DNA of 48,653 nt from Nitrospirota bacterium (GCA_016201825.1 JACQCD010000044.1:1-48653), one strand, 5' to 3'. Shown: positions 24,650 to 34,286, numbered from the stretch's first letter. Notes: generated by a model not told the origin, from the letters alone. Translations and numbers: made by a program.

Positions 24650-24913
24650 ATGCACGAATGGTCCGTCATCATCCCTCTCCTCCGCGCGATTGAATCCGCC
24701 GCCGCGGCACACGGCGCCTCGCGGGTCGTCGGGGCGACGGTCGTGATCGCCCCCTGGTCCGGCTTCTCGGAGGCACACCTTCGCGAGCACTTTGCGCTGG
24801 GGGCGCGCGGCTCGATCGCGGAGGGTGCGCGGCTGACCATCGAAGTTTGCCGCGAGGTGGACGATCGGCGCGCGCGCGCGATCGCGCTGGAGCGCATCGA
24901 GGTGGCGGAATGA
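24650..24913 (+). CDS. hypA: HypA nickel chaperone lacking the zinc-finger domain
   Basis: This 87-residue protein starts MHEWSVIIPLLRAIESAAA. The N-terminal Met-His-Glu of HypA, where His2 binds nickel, is kept. Normal HypA is about 113-120 residues with a zinc domain of two CxxC pairs in its second half. Here IAEGARLTIEVCREVDDRRA runs straight into ALERIEVAE, the final strand of HypA. The zinc domain is thus missing cleanly and only one cysteine remains. The frame is intact and overlaps hypF by four bases (ATGA), so it is not a simple frameshift. Whether it still delivers nickel without zinc control, or works without HypB, is open. Confidence 0.8.
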   Translation: MHEWSVIIPLLRAIESAAAAHGASRVVGATVVIAPWSGFSEAHLREHFALGARGSIAEGARLTIEVCREVDDRRARAIALERIEVAE

Positions 24914-27288
24914 GCGGGACGACCCTCGGCGAGTCCGAGCGGCACGCCGTCGCGGATCGCGCGGTCCCGGTCGCGCGGCTCCGGATCCTCGTCCGGGGCG
25001 CGGTGCAAGGGGTCGGTTTTCGGCCGTTCGTCTACCGACTGGCGACCGAGCTGGAGCTGGCCGGGTGGGTGAGCAATTCCTTGCAAGGCGTGTCGATCGA
25101 AGTCGAGGGCGGGCGGGACCGATTGGAAGATTTCATTCGGCGGGTCGACCGGGAGCGTCCGCCTCGGTCGGTGATCTGCGAACTGGAGTACTCCCGGCTC
25201 GATCCGACCGGTGAGACCGGCTTTGCGATTCGCCGCGGCGAGGTCTCGGGGATCGCGACGGCGATGATTCTCCCCGACCTCGGCCCGTGCCGCGATTGTC
25301 TGCGGGAGATCACGGACCCCGCGAACCGCCGGTACCGCTATCCCTTCACGAACTGCGTGCACTGCGGCCCGCGGTTTTCGATCATCGAGTCGCTTCCGTA
25401 CGATCGCGCGAACACGACCATGCGCCGATTCTCCATGTGCGCCGCGTGTCTGGGCGAATACGAGGACCCGCTCGATCGGCGGTTCCACGCCCAGCCCAAC
25501 GCCTGCCCCGACTGCGGCCCCCACCTGGAATTATGGGACGAGGGAAGACGCGTGCTGTCCACGCGGCATGACGCCCTGCGTCATGCCGCCGACGCCATCC
25601 GGGATGGGAGCATCGTGGCGATCAAGGGGGTGGGGGGATTCCATCTCGTCGTCGACGCCCGCAACGAACGCGCCGTCGCCCGGTTGCGAGCCCGCAAGCG
25701 CCGCCCCGAGAAACCGTTCGCGCTCCTCTTCCCCTCGCTCGACATGGTCGCGGCGCATTGTGATCTCTCACAGGTCGAGGCTCGTCTGCTCCAGTCCCCC
25801 GCCGTGCCCATTGTCCTGCTGCGCGCCCGGCGAGGGCCGTCGCTCGTCTGCGAGTCCGTCGCGCCCCGCAATCCCTGCCTCGGGACGATGCTTCCCCCCA
25901 CGCCCCTCCATGACCTTCTGATGAGCGAGATGGGCTTCCCCGTCGTGGCCACCAGCGGAAATCGGACGGATGAGCCGATCTGTATTCGCGAGGACGACGC
26001 GTTGCAGCGGTTCGCGGAGATTGCCGACTACGTGCTGGTCCACGACCGCCCCATCGCCCGGCACGCCGACGATTCGGTGGTACGAGTGGTGATGGGGGAC
26101 GAACTGGTGCTGCGGCGTGCGCGGGGCTATGCGCCGTTTCCGGTGCCGATCGGGAAGCGAACGGGACCGGTCCTTGCCGTCGGCGGCCATCTGAAGAACA
26201 CCGTGGCGCTGACCGTCGGTGACCATGCCGTGCTCAGCCAGCACATTGGGAACTTGGACTCGGCGCCTGCGCGCGAGGCTTTCCATGGGGTGATTCACGA
26301 TCTCGCGCGGCTTTACGACGCGCCGCCCGTGCGCGTCGCGTGCGACCTGCACCCGGATGACGCCGCCGCGCGCTACGCGAGGGAGTTGGGCGTTCCCGTC
26401 GTCGGCGTGCAGCACCACTATGCGCACGCGCTCTCGTGCATGGCGGAGCACGGTTTAGACGGTCCGGTGCTGGGCGTGGCGTGGGACGGGAGCGGCTACG
26501 GGCTCGATGGGACGATCTGGGGCGGAGAATTTCTCCTCGCCACGCGGACGTCGTTTCGACGGCTCGGCCACTTGCGCGCGTTTCGGCTGCCGGGCGCGAG
26601 CCACGCGGTGAGGGAGCCGAAACGCGCGGCCCTCGGCGTGCTGTTCGAGATCTTCGGGAGCCAGGCTCTCGGGATGGCCCACCTTGCGCCGATCGAGGCG
26701 TGTTCGGTCGCCGAGGCGCGCATCATCGGCCAGATGCTCGGGCGGGGCGTGAACGCGCCGGTCACCTCGAGCGCGGGGAGGCTGTTCGACGCGGTCTCGT
26801 CCTTGTTGGGCCTGTGCCATGCCGTGACGTACGAGGGGCAGGCCGCCATGGCGCTGGAGTACGCCGTGGAGCGAGTTTCCCCGGACGAGCGGTACCCATT
26901 CGGCATCGAAGACCGATCATCCGTCATGGTCGTTGACTGGGAGCTGATGATTCGCGGCATTCTGGAGGACCTGGGGCGCGGGACGCCGACCGGGCGGATC
27001 GCGGTGAAGTTCCATCACACGCTCGCCGAGATCGTCGTCGCGGTTGCGCAGCGCGTCGGAGAAAGGCACGTGGTCCTGACCGGAGGGTGCTTTCAAAACG
27101 CGTACCTGACCGAGAGAGCCGCCACACGGCTGGCGGCCGAAGGATTCCAGGTGCATCGGCATCGCAGCATCCCGCCGAACGATGGGGGGATTGCGCTGGG
27201 GCAAGCGGTTGCGGCGATCGCGCAAATTCACCCCCCACCCTCCCCTCCCCCTCAAGGGGGGAGGGAAACAGGTTCGTTATGTGTCTAG
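24910..27288 (+). CDS. hypF: HypF carbamoyltransferase
   Basis: This 792-residue enzyme makes the thiocarbamate on HypE from carbamoyl phosphate, the source of the cyanide ligands of the NiFe cofactor. Domains in order are acylphosphatase (GAVQGVGFRPFVYRLA, about 35-110); zinc fingers with CxxC pairs (CRDC, CVHC, CAAC, CPDC, about 125-215); YrdC-like (about 225-400); and a Kae1-like domain with VQHHYAHALSCMAEHG and GVAWDGSGYGLDG. The natural C terminus, GGIALGQAVAAIAQIH, is followed by about 20 extra residues (PPPSPPPQGG and on) encoded by a C-rich/G-rich hairpin repeat, with the stop inside hypC. Confidence 0.95.
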   Translation: MSGTTLGESERHAVADRAVPVARLRILVRGAVQGVGFRPFVYRLATELELAGWVSNSLQGVSIEVEGGRDRLEDFIRRVDRERPPRSVICELEYSRLDPTGETGFAIRRGEVSGIATAMILPDLGPCRDCLREITDPANRRYRYPFTNCVHCGPRFSIIESLPYDRANTTMRRFSMCAACLGEYEDPLDRRFHAQPNACPDCGPHLELWDEGRRVLSTRHDALRHAADAIRDGSIVAIKGVGGFHLVVDARNERAVARLRARKRRPEKPFALLFPSLDMVAAHCDLSQVEARLLQSPAVPIVLLRARRGPSLVCESVAPRNPCLGTMLPPTPLHDLLMSEMGFPVVATSGNRTDEPICIREDDALQRFAEIADYVLVHDRPIARHADDSVVRVVMGDELVLRRARGYAPFPVPIGKRTGPVLAVGGHLKNTVALTVGDHAVLSQHIGNLDSAPAREAFHGVIHDLARLYDAPPVRVACDLHPDDAAARYARELGVPVVGVQHHYAHALSCMAEHGLDGPVLGVAWDGSGYGLDGTIWGGEFLLATRTSFRRLGHLRAFRLPGASHAVREPKRAALGVLFEIFGSQALGMAHLAPIEACSVAEARIIGQMLGRGVNAPVTSSAGRLFDAVSSLLGLCHAVTYEGQAAMALEYAVERVSPDERYPFGIEDRSSVMVVDWELMIRGILEDLGRGTPTGRIAVKFHHTLAEIVVAVAQRVGERHVVLTGGCFQNAYLTERAATRLAAEGFQVHRHRSIPPNDGGIALGQAVAAIAQIHPPPSPPPQGGRETGSLCV
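27231..27265. repeat. C-run/G-run hairpin repeat at the hypF-hypC junction
   Basis: A C-rich tract leads into a 9-bp perfect stem CCCTCCCCC (27243-27251) / GGGGGAGGG (27257-27265) with loop TCAAG. Repeats of the type 'ccctccccctcaagggggaggg' are common between genes; here it is read through as the HypF C terminus. Its G-rich arm lies 14-22 bases before the hypC start. Confidence 0.65.
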
Positions 27289-27533
27289 GCATCCCAGGTC
27301 GGATTCTTGAAATTGGCGACGGCGAGGGCGTGGCGCGCGCGGGCCGCGTGGACTTCGGGGGGATCGTGAAAGAGGCGTCGCTTGCGTTCGTCCCTGACGC
27401 CGGGGTCGGCGACTACGTCGTGGTGCACGTCGGGTTTGCGATCGCTCGCTTGGACGAGGCCGAGGCCGCGCGGGTCTTCGACTACCTCCGGCAGATGGAT
27501 GAACTCGGCGAGTTGGGGGACGAACGGGGATGA
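27279..27533 (+). CDS. hypC: HypC chaperone
   Basis: This 84-residue HypC/HybG/HupF chaperone binds HypD and the unprocessed large subunit. It begins MCLGIPGRI; Cys2, essential for carrying the Fe(CN)2CO unit, is present. Further family features are [20 protein letters not shown] and [20 protein letters not shown]. Ten bases overlap hypF and four overlap hypD (ATGA). Confidence 0.94.
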   Translation: MCLGIPGRILEIGDGEGVARAGRVDFGGIVKEASLAFVPDAGVGDYVVVHVGFAIARLDEAEAARVFDYLRQMDELGELGDERG

Positions 27534-28633
27534 GGTTCATCGAGGAATACCGCGACCAAGAGACGGCGCAGGCGCTGGGCCGAGCCATTCGCGGCATCAC
27601 GACCAGGGGGTGGACCCTGATGGAAGTGTGCGGAGGGCAGACGCACGCGATCGTTCGATTCGGCGTGGATCAGCTCTTGCCCGAGGCCGTGACGCTGGTG
27701 CACGGTCCCGGGTGCCCGGTGTGCGTCACGCCGATCGAGCTCATCGACGCGGCGGTCGAGATCGCGGCGCGCGAGGACGTCGTCTTCTGCTCGTTCGGGG
27801 ATATGCTCCGCGTGCCGGGTTCGACCACCGATCTGCTCGCCGTCAAAGCTCGGGGTGGCGATGTCCGCATCGTGTATTCGCCGTTGGATGCGCTGAAGAT
27901 CGCCAAGACTGAGCCGGCCAAGCAGGTCGTCTTCTTCGCCGTCGGCTTCGAAACCACGGCTCCGGCCAACGCGATGGCCGTGTATCGCGCGCGGCGCGAG
28001 GGGATCGCGAACTTCTCCGTCCTGGTCGCCCACGTCTTGGTGCCCCCCGCGATGGAGGCGATCCTCTCGTCGCGCGACAACCGCGTGCAGGGATTTTTGG
28101 CGGCGGGGCACGTCTGCGCGGTGATGGGGTACACCGAGTACGAGCCGCTGGCGAGCCGGTATCGCGTGCCCATCGTGGTCACTGGTTTCGAACCCGTCGA
28201 CATTTTGCATGGCGTGTACCTGTGCATCAAGCAATTGGAGGAGGGGCGGGCCGAGGTGGAGAATCAGTACGTCAGGGCGGTCCGCCGCGAGGGCAACGCC
28301 TCGGCGCAAGAGATGGTGCGGGAGGTCTTCCGGGTCGACCGCCGGATGTGGCGCGGGATCGGAGAGATCCCTCGGAGCGGGCTGGCGTTGCGTGACGAAT
28401 ACGCCGCGTTCGATGCCCTCAGGCGGTTTGACGTCGGCGAGGCCGTGACGGTGGAAGCGTCGGAGTGCATCAGCGGCCTCGTCCTGCGCGGTGTCAGGAA
28501 GCCGAACGAGTGCCCCGCGTTTGGCGGGCGATGCACGCCCGAGCGCCCGTTGGGTGCGCCGATGGTGTCGTCGGAAGGCGCGTGCGCGGCGTATTATCGG
28601 TATCGAACGCACGCAGCAGTCAGCCGCGCATGA
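27530..28633 (+). CDS. hypD: HypD Fe-S scaffold protein
   Basis: This 367-residue protein is the site where the Fe(CN)2CO cofactor is assembled. CGGQTH (C34) and [10 protein letters not shown] (C62, C65) are the conserved redox/iron-binding cysteines. The C-terminal [4Fe-4S] ligands lie in [23 protein letters not shown] and GACAAYYRY. Length and motifs are normal. It sits between hypC and hypE with ATGA overlaps on both sides. Confidence 0.95.
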   Translation: MRFIEEYRDQETAQALGRAIRGITTRGWTLMEVCGGQTHAIVRFGVDQLLPEAVTLVHGPGCPVCVTPIELIDAAVEIAAREDVVFCSFGDMLRVPGSTTDLLAVKARGGDVRIVYSPLDALKIAKTEPAKQVVFFAVGFETTAPANAMAVYRARREGIANFSVLVAHVLVPPAMEAILSSRDNRVQGFLAAGHVCAVMGYTEYEPLASRYRVPIVVTGFEPVDILHGVYLCIKQLEEGRAEVENQYVRAVRREGNASAQEMVREVFRVDRRMWRGIGEIPRSGLALRDEYAAFDALRRFDVGEAVTVEASECISGLVLRGVRKPNECPAFGGRCTPERPLGAPMVSSEGACAAYYRYRTHAAVSRA

Positions 28634-29697
28634 CGAAATCCCCCCATCACCACGTGACCGTGTCTTGCCCCGTTCCCATCGACCATTCCCACGTCCTCCT
28701 CGCCCACGGCGGCGGAGGGCGGTTGATGCACCAACTCATCGAGCGGATCTTCGTCGCGACGTTTGGCAACCCGCTGCTCGATGCCCGGCACGACGCCGCC
28801 GTCGCGGACCTCGGCGGGACGCGGGTGGCGATGACCACCGATTCCTACGTCGTCCAGCCCCTCTTTTTCCCGGGCGGTGACATCGGCTCGCTCTCGGTCA
28901 ACGGCACGGTGAACGATCTGGCGATGGCGGGCGCGCGACCGCTGTATCTGAGCGCGGGATTCATCCTCGAAGAAGGCCTGCCCATGGAGACGCTGTGGCG
29001 CGTGGTCCGCTCGATACAGCGCGCGGCGCAGGAGGCCGGCGTGCAGATCATCACCGGCGATACGAAGGTCGTGGACAAGGGAAAGGGCGACGGCCTTTTC
29101 ATCAACACCGCCGGCATCGGGCTCATCGAGTCGCCGCGACGGATCGCCCCGGACCAGGTTCGACCCGGCGACGCCATCCTCCTCAGCGGGGACCTCGGGC
29201 GGCATGGGATCGCGATCATGGCGGTCCGCGAAGGGTTGGAGTTTGAGAGCGCCATTGAGAGCGACTCGGCGTCCGTCGCGCCGCTCGTGCTGGCGCTGCT
29301 CGACGCCGGGATCGAGATCCACTGCCTGCGCGATCTGACCCGCGGGGGGCTGGCCAGCGCGTTGAACGAGATCGCCGAGTCCGCCGGCGTCACGATGGCG
29401 ATCGACGAGAGCCTGATTCCGGTTCGGGACGACGTGCGCGGTGCGTGCGAGATCTTGGGCTTCGACCCCCTCTACGTCGCCAACGAGGGGCGGTTCGTCG
29501 CGTTCGTCGCGCCCGACGACGCGGAGCGGGCGCTGGGTATCATGCGATCCCACGACGTGGGACTTGGGGCGCACCTCATCGGTTCCGTCGGTGACCTCAT
29601 CAGCGACCACGCTGCGGCCGTGACCATGCGGAGCGCCATCGGCGCGAACCGCGTCCTGGATATGCTGAGCGGCGAGCAGCTTCCAAGGATCTGCTGA
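28630..29697 (+). CDS. hypE: HypE thiocyanate-forming maturation protein
   Basis: This 355-residue AIR-synthase-fold ATPase dehydrates the thiocarbamate on its C-terminal cysteine to thiocyanate for transfer to HypC-HypD. The essential terminal PRIC motif is intact. [24 protein letters not shown] and [14 protein letters not shown] form the nucleotide site. ATG 28630 overlaps the hypD stop. It is the last hydrogenase-maturation gene; no hypB precedes or follows it in the window. Confidence 0.95.
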   Translation: MTKSPHHHVTVSCPVPIDHSHVLLAHGGGGRLMHQLIERIFVATFGNPLLDARHDAAVADLGGTRVAMTTDSYVVQPLFFPGGDIGSLSVNGTVNDLAMAGARPLYLSAGFILEEGLPMETLWRVVRSIQRAAQEAGVQIITGDTKVVDKGKGDGLFINTAGIGLIESPRRIAPDQVRPGDAILLSGDLGRHGIAIMAVREGLEFESAIESDSASVAPLVLALLDAGIEIHCLRDLTRGGLASALNEIAESAGVTMAIDESLIPVRDDVRGACEILGFDPLYVANEGRFVAFVAPDDAERALGIMRSHDVGLGAHLIGSVGDLISDHAAAVTMRSAIGANRVLDMLSGEQLPRIC

Positions 29698-29713
29698 TCT
29701 CCTTCCCGACCAG

Positions 29714-32398
29714 ATGAAAATCCATCGTCTTTCCGTCGAAGAGGCGTTAGGGAGTCTCCAAAGCAGTTCTCAGGGGCTCTCGGCGCACGAGGCGCTTCGG
29801 CGGATCGAGGAATTCGGTCCCAATCGAGTGGAACGGGTCCGCGGGAAACCGCTGTTTGCGCGCTTTCTCCAGGAATTCACTCATTTCTTTGCGCTCATCC
29901 TCTGGGTGGCGACGGCCCTCGCCTTCGTGGCCGAATGGAGCGATCCCGGCCACGGGATGGCCGCGCTCGGGGCGGCCGTCTTGGGGGTCATCGTTGTCAA
30001 CGGGGTGTTTTCGTTTTGGCAGGAATACCGGGCGGAGCGGGCGATCTCCGCCCTCCAGAGGCTTCTCCCGCATCGGGTCAAGGCGCTTCGAGACACCAAG
30101 ATCACGGAGACCACCGCGGAAGAGCTGGTCCCGGGGGATGTGATCCTCTTGGAGGGTGGGGACGACATCCCCGCCGACTCCCGCCTGATCCAGGCGTTCG
30201 GGGTGAGGGTGAATACCGCTACGGTCACCGGCGAATCGCTCCCCAAGGCGAGAGACGCGCGCCCAAGCAGCGAGGAGGATCTGTTACGGAGTAAGAACAT
30301 CCTGCTCGCGGGAACGTCCGTCGTGTCCGGCGAAGCGCGGGCCGTCGTGTTTGCCACCGGCATGCGCACGGAGTTCGGGAAGATCGCCCACCTCACGCAG
30401 ACGGCCGGCGTGCGACCGTCCCCGCTGCAACGGGAGATCGCGTACGTCAGCCGGGTGGTGGCGATCCTCGCGACGGTGCTTGGCGTGGTGTTTTTCTTCA
30501 TCGGACAGGCGGTGGGTCTGTCTTTCTGGGCCAATTTTATCTTTGCCATCGGCATCATCGTGGCCAATGTCCCCGAAGGGCTGTTGCCGACGGTGACCCT
30601 CTCACTGGCGATGGCGTCCCAGCGGATGGCGAAGCGACACGCGCTGATCAGGCATCTTCCCGCGGTGGAGGCCCTTGGTTCGGCGACCGTGATTTGCACG
30701 GATAAGACGGGGACGTTGACTCAAAATCGGATGGAGGCAAAACGGCTGTTTCTTGCCGGCACGTTCTACGACCCCGGCGACGTCGGGGCGAACGGCCGTA
30801 TGCCCCGCTACGAGTTTCACCGGCCCTTCTTTGAAGGGGCATGGCGCTGCCACAACCTCAAAGCGGTTGAGAAGGAGGGGGCGAGTACGTGGCTCGGTGA
30901 TCCCATGGAGGTAGCGCTGGTCGAGATGGCCAAACGAGCGATCCCGGACATCGCGGAGTATCCGCGCCTGGACGAGGTGCCGTTCGATTCCGATCGCAAA
31001 AGGCTGTCGGTTCTGGTCAAGACGCCTCACGGATTTGTTCTGTATACGAAGGGCGCGTTGGAGGCGTTGCTTCCACTCTGTCGAGCGGGGCAGATCGGCT
31101 CGGAGGCGCGGCCGCTCACCCCGGAACTGGCCGAGCAGTATCTTCGCGCTCAAGACGAGATGGCCCGGATGGGCTTTCGCGTCCTCGCATTCGCGCACCG
31201 GGATGTGTCCGAGCCGTACGACCCATTCCGTCTTGAAGAGGGCCTGGTTCTCTCGGGGTTGGTGGGTCTGGAAGACCCTTCGAGACCCGAGGTTCCGGAG
31301 GCCATCCGCACCTGCCGAGAGGCCGGCATCAAGGTGATCATGGTGACCGGCGACCACCCCCACACCGCCGAGGCGATCGCCCGGCAGATCGGCCTGGTGC
31401 ACACGAGCCGTCCGCTCGTGATCATCGGCGAGCAGCTCGGGCGGATGTCCGATACCCAGCTTCAGCTCGCGATCTCGGCGCCGGAGATCATCTTCGCGCG
31501 CGTGGCCGCCGATCAAAAGATGCAGATCGTCAGCGCGCTGCAAGCCAAGAAGGAGATCGTGGCGATGACGGGAGACGGGGTGAACGATGCCCCGGCCCTG
31601 AGGCAGGCGGACATCGGCATCGCCATGGGAATCGCCGGGACGGACGTGGCGCGCGAGGCGGCCGACATGGTCCTGATGGACGACAACTTCGCCAGCATCG
31701 TCGCCGCAGTCGAGGAGGGGCGCGCCGCCTTCGACAACATCCGGAAATTTTTGACCTACATCCTGACGTCCAACATTCCGGAGATCGTGCCCTATCTTGC
31801 CTTCGTGTTGTTTCGAATCCCTCTTCCCCTGACCATCATCCAGATCCTGGCCGTGGATTTGGGGACCGACATGGTGCCGGCGCTCGCCCTAGGCGCCGAA
31901 CCGCCCCACCCGCGGATCATGCAGCGGCCGCCGCGCCCCCGAGGCGAGCGGCTCTTGAGCCGGTCCCTGATTCTCCGGGCGTATGTATTTCTTGGGGTGA
32001 TCGAAGCCGCGGCGGCCATGGCGGCGTATTTCTTCGTGCTCGAAAGGGGGGGATGGGAGTACGGCCGGTCGCTGGGCCCTTCCGATCCCCTCTATCTGCA
32101 AGCCACCACGGCCTGTTTGAGCGCCATCATCGTCATGCAGGTGGTCAACGTGTTCCTCTGCCGGGACGACCGAACGCCCTCGTTCGCGTATGGTTTCTTT
32201 TCCAATCCGTTGATCCTGTGGGGGATCGTCACCGAGGTGACGCTGATCCTGCTGATCGACTACACGCCGTGGGGGAATCTGATCTTCGGCACGGCCCCGC
32301 TCGCCCCGGCGGTCTGGGTGCTCCTCATCCCCTTCGCGGTCGCGATGCTCGCGCTGGAAGAGCTGCGAAAGTGGATGGTGAGGAATATACCGCGTTGA
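29714..32398 (+). CDS. P-type ATPase of the Na,K-ATPase-like (IIC) type
   Basis: This 894-residue ion pump has VTGES (about residue 171), the phosphorylated Asp in TDKTGTLTQNRM (D330) and [20 protein letters not shown] (about 620). M4 reads VANVPEGLLPTVTLSLAMAS and the M5-M6 region LTSNIPEIVPY...IPLPL...AVDLGTDMVPALALGAE. These are close to the animal Na,K/H,K-ATPase alpha subunits rather than to SERCA-type pumps. An N-terminal cation-ATPase domain is present; no beta subunit was seen. It begins 16 bases after hypE, so it may be transcribed with the hydrogenase block. Transport of Na+, K+ or H+ is likely but the ion is not proven. Confidence 0.88.
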   Translation: MKIHRLSVEEALGSLQSSSQGLSAHEALRRIEEFGPNRVERVRGKPLFARFLQEFTHFFALILWVATALAFVAEWSDPGHGMAALGAAVLGVIVVNGVFSFWQEYRAERAISALQRLLPHRVKALRDTKITETTAEELVPGDVILLEGGDDIPADSRLIQAFGVRVNTATVTGESLPKARDARPSSEEDLLRSKNILLAGTSVVSGEARAVVFATGMRTEFGKIAHLTQTAGVRPSPLQREIAYVSRVVAILATVLGVVFFFIGQAVGLSFWANFIFAIGIIVANVPEGLLPTVTLSLAMASQRMAKRHALIRHLPAVEALGSATVICTDKTGTLTQNRMEAKRLFLAGTFYDPGDVGANGRMPRYEFHRPFFEGAWRCHNLKAVEKEGASTWLGDPMEVALVEMAKRAIPDIAEYPRLDEVPFDSDRKRLSVLVKTPHGFVLYTKGALEALLPLCRAGQIGSEARPLTPELAEQYLRAQDEMARMGFRVLAFAHRDVSEPYDPFRLEEGLVLSGLVGLEDPSRPEVPEAIRTCREAGIKVIMVTGDHPHTAEAIARQIGLVHTSRPLVIIGEQLGRMSDTQLQLAISAPEIIFARVAADQKMQIVSALQAKKEIVAMTGDGVNDAPALRQADIGIAMGIAGTDVAREAADMVLMDDNFASIVAAVEEGRAAFDNIRKFLTYILTSNIPEIVPYLAFVLFRIPLPLTIIQILAVDLGTDMVPALALGAEPPHPRIMQRPPRPRGERLLSRSLILRAYVFLGVIEAAAAMAAYFFVLERGGWEYGRSLGPSDPLYLQATTACLSAIIVMQVVNVFLCRDDRTPSFAYGFFSNPLILWGIVTEVTLILLIDYTPWGNLIFGTAPLAPAVWVLLIPFAVAMLALEELRKWMVRNIPR

Positions 32399-32435
32399 CT
32401 TTTGGTCAGGGGTGGGGTACGGTGAGTGACGTTCC

Positions 32436-32840
32436 ATGACTGATGAGGATACGGTGATTCGATCGCACGCTCAACGGTATCTAGGCAGTGGCATTCTGGC
32501 ACTGCTGGGTGTTCTGGTATTGGCGCCCTGCCTGCATAGCCAGGCCCCGGAAGCGCCCGCCCGTCCCCTGTCGTCGCACGCCCACGCGGACGACCCGTGT
32601 TGTTTCTCTTCGGACGCCGGCCGCTATCAGGAGACGCATCCTCCCTGTCTGGTCGTGGTGGCGGCGGCTCGGCTGATGTCGGAGGGCGAATCGGGCCAAG
32701 CGGTTCCCGCATCGGCAAGTCCGGACTGGGTTGACGCGACGCCGTTCGGCGGGCTCAGCGCTTGTCGGGACGACCTCCGTCGCGACGTCGGTGTTTCATC
32801 CCTTCCTCTGTATACCCTGCACCGGCAGTACCGCCTCTAA
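32436..32840 (+). CDS. Small exported Cys/His-containing protein
   Basis: This protein of up to 134 residues has one N-terminal hydrophobic segment (GILALLGVLVLAPCLHS) that is a signal peptide or lipoprotein-like anchor. A His/Cys-rich stretch follows: SSHAHADDPCCFSSD, then HPPCLVVV and LSACRDD. There is no domain I recognise. It lies 111 bases before the outer-membrane component of an RND metal pump on the same strand, so periplasmic metal binding or sensing is plausible by position only. ATG 32436 has a weak ribosome-binding site; GTG 32454 has a better one (GAGG). Confidence 0.55.
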   Translation: MTDEDTVIRSHAQRYLGSGILALLGVLVLAPCLHSQAPEAPARPLSSHAHADDPCCFSSDAGRYQETHPPCLVVVAAARLMSEGESGQAVPASASPDWVDATPFGGLSACRDDLRRDVGVSSLPLYTLHRQYRL

Positions 32841-32951
32841 ACCCGTCTCCGTAGTTCAACTCTAGGTTCGACTGAGCGTTTCCCGACCCGGGGGTTCGCG
32901 GCGATATCGCGCGCGCGTTCCTGGTCGGAAACCCGTGTTGCGGAGCGTGCG

Positions 32952-34286
32952 ATGACCAGTGACATCTACCAACGACGAGTGTTCATCGGGTTCGTGTTGT
33001 TGGCGTCTGTATCAGTCTGGAGCCGACCGGCCTTTACGGAGGACCGTGGAACTCCACGCGCGGTGACCGTCGAAGAAGCGGTTGAAACCGCCCTCCAGCA
33101 CAACCCGGAGCTCAAGGCCCGTGAGCAGGACCGGGACACCGCCCAGGGAGCGCTCCTGCAGACGCGGGGGTATCCCAACCCGGAGCTCGATCTAGCCGTC
33201 GAGACCGATCGGGTCTTCGCCGGACAGGGCGAAGGGCGCCGATCGATCGGCATCGCGCAGACCATCGTGACCGCCGGCAAGCGGCGTCAGCGTCAAGAAA
33301 ACGCCCGCCTCGGCGTCGGCGTGGTCGAACAGACGATCCAGGACGCGAAGCGGCGGCTGATCGGGGAGGTCGAGGAGACCTTTTACGGGCTGCTGTTCAC
33401 GCAGGAGCGGCTGAAGCTTGCGCGGGAGCAGATCGACCTGGCCGATCGCTTGGTCGCGCTCAGTGAGGGACGATTCCGAGAAGGGTTCGCGCCCGAGATG
33501 GACGTCACGCTCGCCCAGGTTGAATACCACACTCGACTGCAGGAGGTCGGCGGTCTCGAACAGGAGCTGGTGGCCGACCGGGCCGCCCTGAACATGCTGA
33601 TGGGACAGGCGGTCGACGAGCCGGTGGACGCCCGGGGAGCGTTGTTCGTCCCTCCCGCGTTCGTGAAGGACGGCTTGTTTCAAGAAGACGCCTTCGTGCG
33701 GAGACCCGATCTTCGCGCCCTGAACCTCGAATCTGAACGCGTGGCGGGCGAGGTTGCGCTCGTCCGAGCGGAGCGAGTCCCGGACCTGAACATCGCGCTC
33801 GACGTGACCGAGGAGATGACCGTCTTCGACGCGCTACGTTTCTCCGATCGCGCCCGGCTCTTGGGCGTGAAGCTGTCCATCCCCATCCCGCTCTTCGACC
33901 GCAAGCAAGGTGAACTGCTGTCGGCCCAATCCCGTCTGCGACGGGCCGAGTCCGAGCGAGCGGCCTTGAGAGCTCGCATCGCGCGAGACGTGCGGGTGGC
34001 GACCGCCCGCATCGCTTCGGCCGAAACGAGGTTGGAGCACTTCACGAACGACGTGGTGCCCCTGGCCAAGAGCAATCTCGACCTGACGCGGCAGGCGTAC
34101 GAACAGGGATTCGCCGGGATCCTCCAACTCCTGGAGGCCCAGCGGCGATTCTCGGACACCCAACTCGGCGACCTGACGGCGCAGTACGAGCACCGGCTGG
34201 CGATCGCGGCCCTGGAGCGGGACGTCGGCGCCCGCGCCGCAGGACCACAGTCACGATCGATCGAGATCGAAGGAGAGAGGCCATGA
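32952..34286 (+). CDS. TolC-family outer-membrane efflux protein (CzcC/CusC-like)
   Basis: This 444-residue outer-membrane channel component belongs to a tripartite RND pump. A signal peptide (RRVFIGFVLLASVSVWSRPAFTED) is followed by two TolC/OEP repeats, each starting with TVEEAVETALQHNPELKA-like or RPDLRALNLESERVAGE-like helices, and long coiled-coil barrel segments. GSNPELDLAVE-type residues (here YPNPELDLAVET) are typical of the metal-efflux CzcC branch. Its stop overlaps the adaptor gene (ATGA), so the three pump genes are one operon. Confidence 0.88.
   Translation: MTSDIYQRRVFIGFVLLASVSVWSRPAFTEDRGTPRAVTVEEAVETALQHNPELKAREQDRDTAQGALLQTRGYPNPELDLAVETDRVFAGQGEGRRSIGIAQTIVTAGKRRQRQENARLGVGVVEQTIQDAKRRLIGEVEETFYGLLFTQERLKLAREQIDLADRLVALSEGRFREGFAPEMDVTLAQVEYHTRLQEVGGLEQELVADRAALNMLMGQAVDEPVDARGALFVPPAFVKDGLFQEDAFVRRPDLRALNLESERVAGEVALVRAERVPDLNIALDVTEEMTVFDALRFSDRARLLGVKLSIPIPLFDRKQGELLSAQSRLRRAESERAALRARIARDVRVATARIASAETRLEHFTNDVVPLAKSNLDLTRQAYEQGFAGILQLLEAQRRFSDTQLGDLTAQYEHRLAIAALERDVGARAAGPQSRSIEIEGERP

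Noticed and set aside
24650-24913. The short HypA as a frameshifted normal HypA
   Set aside because: The frame runs cleanly from MHE to the final HypA strand and overlaps hypF as ATGA; no CxxC pair appears in the other frames of this stretch.
23014-25524. An 836-codon open frame on the minus strand
   Set aside because: It lies wholly opposite sqr, the protease, hypA and hypF, whose motifs are unambiguous; high GC with biased third positions keeps the antisense frame open, and the product is Arg/His/Asp-rich without any family feature.
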